From: OFTM10 sp964196195
GTDB taxonomy: Bacteria > Actinomycetota > Acidimicrobiia > Acidimicrobiales > Aldehydirespiratoraceae
Reading direction: 5' to 3'
NCBI GenBank assembly: GCA_964196195.1
Contig: CAXMSE010000076.1
Location: forward strand, 1 to 33,121
DNA: 33,121 nt
This document shows, one piece after another, positions 29,582-33,121 of this stretch; the stretch's first letter is position 1, and the number at the start of each line of letters is the position of its first letter. A model generated the notes under the pieces. The model had not been told where the DNA came from. It did not search any database and worked only from the letters and a program-made list of their open reading frames with translations. Made by a program: the position numbers and the translations under genes.

Positions 29582-29674
29582 GGTTTGGTGTGCTTCAGAA
29601 TCTCACTGAGGGTGACGATGATCGTTTCGACGGGGCGGTTTGGTCTGCGCAATCTTCTTAGATCGAACCAAACC
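29582..29674. promoter_or_regulatory. Repeated GGTTTGGT half-sites between divergent genes
   Basis: GGTTTGGT occurs at 29582-29589 and 29637-29644, and its exact complement ACCAAACC at 29667-29674. The last two form an inverted pair 30 bp apart (about three helical turns) and the first two are 55 bp apart (about five turns). The spacing on one face of the helix, between the divergent lipoprotein and PAS-like genes, is what a cooperative repressor or activator site would look like. No regulator is identified. Confidence 0.35.
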
Positions 29675-29739
29675 AAAGGTCCGGTCGCTGTCGTGTTGGG
29701 TGTGCGTCGGGCGTGACGCTGGCCGTTTGGGAAGAGGAT

Positions 29740-30195
29740 ATGAACGCACTCAAGGTGAAGAACGATAATTCGATCTCGCTCAGTGTGGTCGATCTCACTT
29801 CCCATGATCTAGGCCCTTCTGTATCGATCATGGTCGATTCGGAGTGGTATGTGGCCAGCGGTGTCGAGGCTCTCGCCGCGCTCCTCGACATGGATGTCTC
29901 CGATATCCATCACGCACCCGTCGGTGTGTTCATTCACCCCGACGACATCACTTACTCGCCTCTGGAACTAGGGCGTACGGGTGATGGAGCAATACTGAGG
30001 TTCCTGCATCGGACACATGGCTATGTCCGGATTCATGTGGCGGTATCGCACTCGCGGTACCTCAGCGATTGCTGGAACCTGCAGCTTCGAGCCGTCGATG
30101 CCGACGTCTTGGAGCTGGCGTGTGGAGGCGTGGGCTCCGGCCCACAAGTACAGCAGGGCGAATCTCGATCGACAGAAGGTTTGTCGGTCATATGA
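29740..30195 (+). CDS. Small PAS-like protein
   Basis: A 151-residue cytoplasmic protein from ATG 29740 (MNALKVKNDNS); a GTG at 29713 would add nine residues. The order of elements resembles a single PAS fold: IMVDSEWYVASGVEALAALLDM, the VFIHPDDITYSPLELGRTGDGA segment with the PAS-typical HPDD, ILRFLHRTHGYVRIHVAV, then WNLQLRAVDADV. There is no attached kinase, GGDEF or DNA-binding domain, so it would be a lone sensor or a partner protein. The C-terminal 25 residues are Gly/Gln/Ser-rich. A ribosome binding site (AAGAGG) ends only two bases before the ATG. It lies 39 bp ahead of the redox operon. Confidence 0.6.
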   Translation: MNALKVKNDNSISLSVVDLTSHDLGPSVSIMVDSEWYVASGVEALAALLDMDVSDIHHAPVGVFIHPDDITYSPLELGRTGDGAILRFLHRTHGYVRIHVAVSHSRYLSDCWNLQLRAVDADVLELACGGVGSGPQVQQGESRSTEGLSVI

Positions 30196-30234
30196 CCTGC
30201 CGCTGAGCGGCACAACCCCTCACCTGGAGTATTT

Positions 30235-30849
30235 GTGAAATCCCCCAAAGTACTGGCCACTTCCATTGGTCTCGTGATGGTCACCGCTGTATCAGCGGTG
30301 GCTCTCAATGTCGGGATCGTCCGTGCCACATCGGCGTCGGATGGTGGATCCGACGACACCGTCGCCCTGGCTGCTGACGGGTCACCCCTGGTCGTCACCC
30401 TCGAGACCGACGCGCTCCCGAGCGGCGATACCACCACCTCTGAGGCCGCGGAAGCGGCGCCGGCTGCCACCGCTGCTGCGCCGGCGTCCAGTGCCGCAGC
30501 ACGCTCGGTGGCACCCGACACTGCAGCCCCCACGACGGACGCACCGTCCACCACCAAAGCGTCGCCGGCACCGGCCGTGGCGCCTGCCACCACCTATCAC
30601 ACCTTCCAGGCCGGCAATGCCGGTGACATCGTGATCGCCAATCACGGCGACTCTCTCGAGTTCTGGGCGGCTTACACCAACGGCGGTTGGGAATACCAGG
30701 TCGAGGAGGCTTCGGGTCGGGAAGTGAAAATCAAGTTCCGCGGTTCCGGCGAACTTGAGTGGAAGGCGATTCTGAGTGGCGGTTCGATCAAGATCGAGTC
30801 GAACGCTGGCGGCGGAGACGACGACGAAGAGGAGGAAGACGATGACTGA
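30235..30849 (+). CDS. Exported protein with strand-rich domain and acidic tail
   Basis: A 204-residue protein starting at GTG 30235. Residues 1-32 look like a signal peptide or anchor (KVLATSIGLVMVTAVSAVALNVGIVRA). A long Ala/Ser/Thr/Pro-rich linker follows to about residue 118. A compact domain follows (TYHTFQAGNAGDIVIANHG, LEFWAAYTNGGWEYQVE, REVKIKFRGSGELEWKAILSGG) and the protein ends in a run of ten Asp/Glu residues. No family is recognised. The acidic tail might bind cations. It overlaps the next gene by 8 bp and heads an operon that includes ApbE and a heme membrane protein, so a redox or metal role is likely but inferred. Confidence 0.75.
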   Translation: MKSPKVLATSIGLVMVTAVSAVALNVGIVRATSASDGGSDDTVALAADGSPLVVTLETDALPSGDTTTSEAAEAAPAATAAAPASSAAARSVAPDTAAPTTDAPSTTKASPAPAVAPATTYHTFQAGNAGDIVIANHGDSLEFWAAYTNGGWEYQVEEASGREVKIKFRGSGELEWKAILSGGSIKIESNAGGGDDDEEEEDDD

Positions 30850-31630
30850 TCACGCCGATCGTTTAGCTCGACTCCAACTCCGCCAGGCCGCCCGTCTCGG
30901 TGAGGCTCCACCGGAGCCGACCCCGCCGGCACCGGTCCAGCCCGTTCAGGCTGAGCCCGTGATGCAGCAGCCCCAGCCGTTGGTGCAGGAGCCTCAGCAA
31001 TTCGTGCAGCAGGCTCAGCCCCAGCCCATGGTTCAGCCTCAGCCTCAGCCGGCGGTGCAGCCTCCGGTTGCCGCGGTGCCATCACCAGCCCCAGCTCCGA
31101 TTGCTGGTGGCACGGCTCGTTCACGCGGAGCGGCCCCCGCCGGAAAGTCGGGGCGTAAGAAGCGCAACCACGCCGCGGCTTCGGCTCGTGTGCTGGTTAC
31201 CGCGGTTGCCACCTCGATCTTCGTGGTCCTCATGTCGTTCATGGGCCCGTTCGTCGACGTCGAGAAGACCTCTTCGGTCTCCGCGGCCGTGGCGCCCGAC
31301 GCGGCTCCCCAGCCCATCGTGATCGAGATCCGACGCGAGACGGCTACCGCTCCTCCCGACCCTGATGCCGAGCTTCCCGGCCATCTCGGCGTGGCTGGCG
31401 CACCGGCACCGGACGTGTCGGCGGTCGAGGCGGCCCCCGCGGCCACTCCTGCGGCCCCCGCCGTAGCGGCTCCGGCTCCCGCAGCGGCCCCCGCCGTAGC
31501 GGCTCCAGCTCCCGCAGCAGCCCCGGCTCCCACTGCCGCTCCTGCGCCGGCTCCCACGGCCGCCCCTGCACCTGCACCTGCACCTGCACCCGCTCCGGCC
31601 CCGCCGCCCCGCACCGAAGCCAGTGGTTGA
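30842..31630 (+). CDS. Single-pass membrane protein with Gln/Pro and Ala/Pro stalks
   Basis: A 262-residue protein from ATG 30842, overlapping the previous gene by 8 bp. The N-terminal part has a short helix (DHADRLARLQLRQAARLGE) and a Gln/Pro-rich stretch. After the basic GRKKRNH comes one membrane helix (VLVTAVATSIFVVLMSFMG), so the N-terminus is predicted inside. The outside part starts with a short mixed segment (IVIEIRRETATAPPDPDAELPGHLGV) and ends in about 70 residues of Ala/Pro repeats, a stiff rod-like stalk. No catalytic domain is seen. The stalk recalls TonB linkers in composition only. It may span the cell wall or scaffold the redox proteins of the operon. Confidence 0.72.
   Translation: MTDHADRLARLQLRQAARLGEAPPEPTPPAPVQPVQAEPVMQQPQPLVQEPQQFVQQAQPQPMVQPQPQPAVQPPVAAVPSPAPAPIAGGTARSRGAAPAGKSGRKKRNHAAASARVLVTAVATSIFVVLMSFMGPFVDVEKTSSVSAAVAPDAAPQPIVIEIRRETATAPPDPDAELPGHLGVAGAPAPDVSAVEAAPAATPAAPAVAAPAPAAAPAVAAPAPAAAPAPTAAPAPAPTAAPAPAPAPAPAPAPPPRTEASG
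31454..31588 (+). repeat. Tandem repeats encoding the Ala/Pro stalk
   Basis: Two 33-bp copies (31454-31486 and 31487-31519) differ at two bases; four in-frame 6-bp CCTGCA units follow at 31565-31588. Both repeat lengths are multiples of three, so changes in copy number would alter stalk length without breaking the frame. Confidence 0.85.
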
Positions 31631-32576
31631 TCTCGACGCCCCCGTCGATGTCACGTTCCGTGCGATGGGTTCATCGTGTCGGATCCTGCTCGACGGGGGA
31701 CCGGTCGAGCTCTCCTCATCGCTTCAGCAGAGGCTTGGCGAACTCGAGCGGGCGTGGTCGCGATTCATTCCCGCCTCGGAAGTCTCCGCTCTCAACCGCT
31801 CGGCCGGAGCTCCGGTCATCGTCGGTGCCGACACTCTTCGCCTGATTGTCCACGCCGAGGCGGCCTGGAGGCTCACCGGGGGCTGGTTTGATCCCTTGAT
31901 GCTCGATGCTCTCGAGGCGCTCGGCTACGACCGAGACCACCGATCATTGGCATCGGCAGATGCTTCCGCGCCTTGGATCACTCCGCGGCGCACCGACGCA
32001 GCCGTGCGTCGCTCGCCCATGTTCGATCTCGAGATCGATGAGCCCCTCCAGCTCATCGTGCTCCCCGACGGTTGCCGCTTCGACCCCGGGGGCATCGGCA
32101 AGGGCCTCGCGGCCGACATGCTCGTAGATCTGGCGATGGAATCCGGTGCCGAGGGAGTATTGGTCGACCTGGGCGGAGACTTGAGGGTGGGAGGCATGTG
32201 GTTCGGTAATCCCGTGTGGCCTGCTCTCATTGCTCATCCGATGGAGCCTCAGCGTGATCTGGCGGAGCTCCGCATCGCCGGCGGCGCTTTGGCCACCAGC
32301 AGCCAGCTGAGGAGGCGCTGGACCACTGGAGAGGGTGTCGTGCATCACCTGCTCGATCCGCACACCGCGCAGCCGAGCACCAGCGAGCTCGTGGCCGTCA
32401 CGGTCCATGCTGGTACGGCCTGGTACGGCGAGGCGCTGGCGAAGGCGTGCCTGTTGGCGGGGCCTATCGAAGGCGGCGAACTCATCAAGAATTCGAAGAC
32501 AGCGGCGATTATGTATGGGGAGGCCGGCGACGCGACGGTCGTCGGAAACCTGGAAATCGAGAGACTGGAACCATGA
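31623..32576 (+). CDS. apbE: FAD:protein FMN transferase
   Basis: ApbE attaches FMN from FAD to a threonine or serine in target proteins, often parts of membrane electron-transfer systems. The 317-residue protein starts at GTG 31623, overlapping the previous gene by 8 bp. Signatures are FRAMGSSCRILL, AWSRFIPASEVSALNRSAG, GWFDPLMLDALEALGYD, the FAD-binding FDPGGIGKGLAADMLVD, VDLGGDLRVGG, GGALATSSQ and the metal-site motif HHLLDPHTAQPS. No signal peptide is seen, so it should act in the cytoplasm. No protein in the window carries an obvious flavinylation motif of the SGAT type, so the target is probably encoded just past the window end. Confidence 0.94.
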   Translation: MVDLDAPVDVTFRAMGSSCRILLDGGPVELSSSLQQRLGELERAWSRFIPASEVSALNRSAGAPVIVGADTLRLIVHAEAAWRLTGGWFDPLMLDALEALGYDRDHRSLASADASAPWITPRRTDAAVRRSPMFDLEIDEPLQLIVLPDGCRFDPGGIGKGLAADMLVDLAMESGAEGVLVDLGGDLRVGGMWFGNPVWPALIAHPMEPQRDLAELRIAGGALATSSQLRRRWTTGEGVVHHLLDPHTAQPSTSELVAVTVHAGTAWYGEALAKACLLAGPIEGGELIKNSKTAAIMYGEAGDATVVGNLEIERLEP

Positions 32577-33121
32577 ACGAACAGGTCTGGTGGTATGCCT
32601 CACGCTCGAGCGGCATCATCGCCTGGGTGCTGGTAACGCTGTCGATTCTGTGGGGTCTGAGCCTCTCTACTCGTATCACCGGCAACTTGCCGACTCCGGC
32701 GTGGCTTCTCGACCTGCACCGGATGTTGGGGGGATTGTCGGTCGCCTTCACCGGTATCCACCTCCTGGGCTTGTATCTCGACGGCTACCTCGAGTTCCGT
32801 GTTGTCGACTTCCTCGTGCCTCTTTCCTTCCAGGCCTACAAGCCGGGAGCGGTTGCGGTGGGGGTTGTCGCCTTCTATCTGATGGTGGCGATCCAGCTCT
32901 CGTCGGTGTTCATGCGCAAGCTGCCGCGCAAGGTGTGGCGCTACATCCATTTCTCGGCCTGGCCCCTGTTCATCATGGCCACCTGGCACGGCCTCTGGGC
33001 GGGCACAGATGTGCAAAACGTCTACTACCGCTGGACCGGGATCCTGAGTGTCCAACTCGTGGCTTTCCTCACGATTGTGAGGGCGATGGCCCAGAAGAAG
33101 GCCAGGCGCCGGGCGGCTCGG
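32573..33121 (+). CDS. Ferric-reductase-like transmembrane protein, 5' part
   Basis: The frame is open from ATG 32573 (overlapping the apbE stop as ATGA) to the window end, giving 183 residues of an unfinished protein. About five membrane helices are visible. Two helices carry paired histidines, H49 and H63 (LHRMLGG...GIHLLG) and H126 and H139 (YIHFSAW...TWHGLW), the spacing used to hold two stacked b-hemes in the ferric reductase/NADPH oxidase superfamily. It would carry electrons across the membrane, probably to or from a flavinylated partner made by ApbE. Whether an FAD/NAD domain follows cannot be seen. Confidence 0.88.
   Translation, partial: MNEQVWWYASRSSGIIAWVLVTLSILWGLSLSTRITGNLPTPAWLLDLHRMLGGLSVAFTGIHLLGLYLDGYLEFRVVDFLVPLSFQAYKPGAVAVGVVAFYLMVAIQLSSVFMRKLPRKVWRYIHFSAWPLFIMATWHGLWAGTDVQNVYYRWTGILSVQLVAFLTIVRAMAQKKARRRAAR

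Noticed and set aside
31045..31614. Gly/Ala-rich 189-residue minus-strand open frame
   Set aside because: It is the complement of the Ala/Pro repeats of the membrane-anchored stalk gene, with no independent signal.

Overview
The window is chromosomal DNA of a high-GC actinobacterium. The best guess is the class Acidimicrobiia (Ilumatobacter-like), but that is an inference from gene content and codon use, with no marker gene to confirm it. Supporting signs are the ffs-dnaX-ybaB/ebfC-recR block, an actinobacterial LigC-type ATP-dependent DNA ligase, an acyl-CoA carboxylase with a tiny epsilon subunit, DivIVA-like coiled-coil proteins, many GTG starts and frequent 1-8 bp gene overlaps. No insertion sequence, phage gene, integrase or CRISPR array was seen.

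Layout. 1-623: end of an ABC-2 type permease. 697-958: tRNA-Ser(GGA) on the minus strand and the small SRP RNA on the plus strand. 1028-3821: dnaX, ebfC and recR, overlapping by 4 bp each (replication and recombination). 3822-4137: the only long stretch without a gene; it holds a long imperfect hairpin and an AT-rich island. 4138-5458: a DivIVA-like coiled-coil gene divergent from methylmalonyl-CoA epimerase. 5474-7822: an HrpB-type helicase fused to a VOC domain. 7873-10470: a 5'-3' exonuclease-like protein, an HD phosphohydrolase and LigC. 10565-14407: a lipoprotein, an epoxide hydrolase, a LOG-family protein and a flavin-dependent oxidoreductase. 14467-16181: carboxylase beta and epsilon subunits, which with the epimerase point to propionyl-CoA to methylmalonyl-CoA metabolism. 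16260-20263: prephenate dehydratase, an MFS transporter, an MBL-fold hydrolase, a 67-residue protein and a gamma-glutamylcyclotransferase-like protein. 20383-26705: a second DivIVA-like protein, a membrane PAS-GGDEF-EAL protein and an acyltransferase-glycosyltransferase fusion. 26702-29513: a possibly truncated acetyltransferase-like gene, two tandem paralogous membrane proteins, a ferredoxin and a lipoprotein. 29740-30195: a small PAS-like protein. 30235-33121: a tightly coupled operon of a secreted acidic-tailed protein, a membrane-anchored Ala/Pro-rich protein, ApbE flavin transferase and a di-heme ferric-reductase-like membrane protein (cut by the window end).

The most interesting items are the helicase-VOC fusion, the ApbE/heme redox operon with two unrecognised exported partners, the acyltransferase-glycosyltransferase fusion next to a c-di-GMP enzyme, the tandem two-copy membrane protein family, and the hairpin plus AT-rich island after recR. 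All family assignments come from reading motifs by eye; no database search was run.
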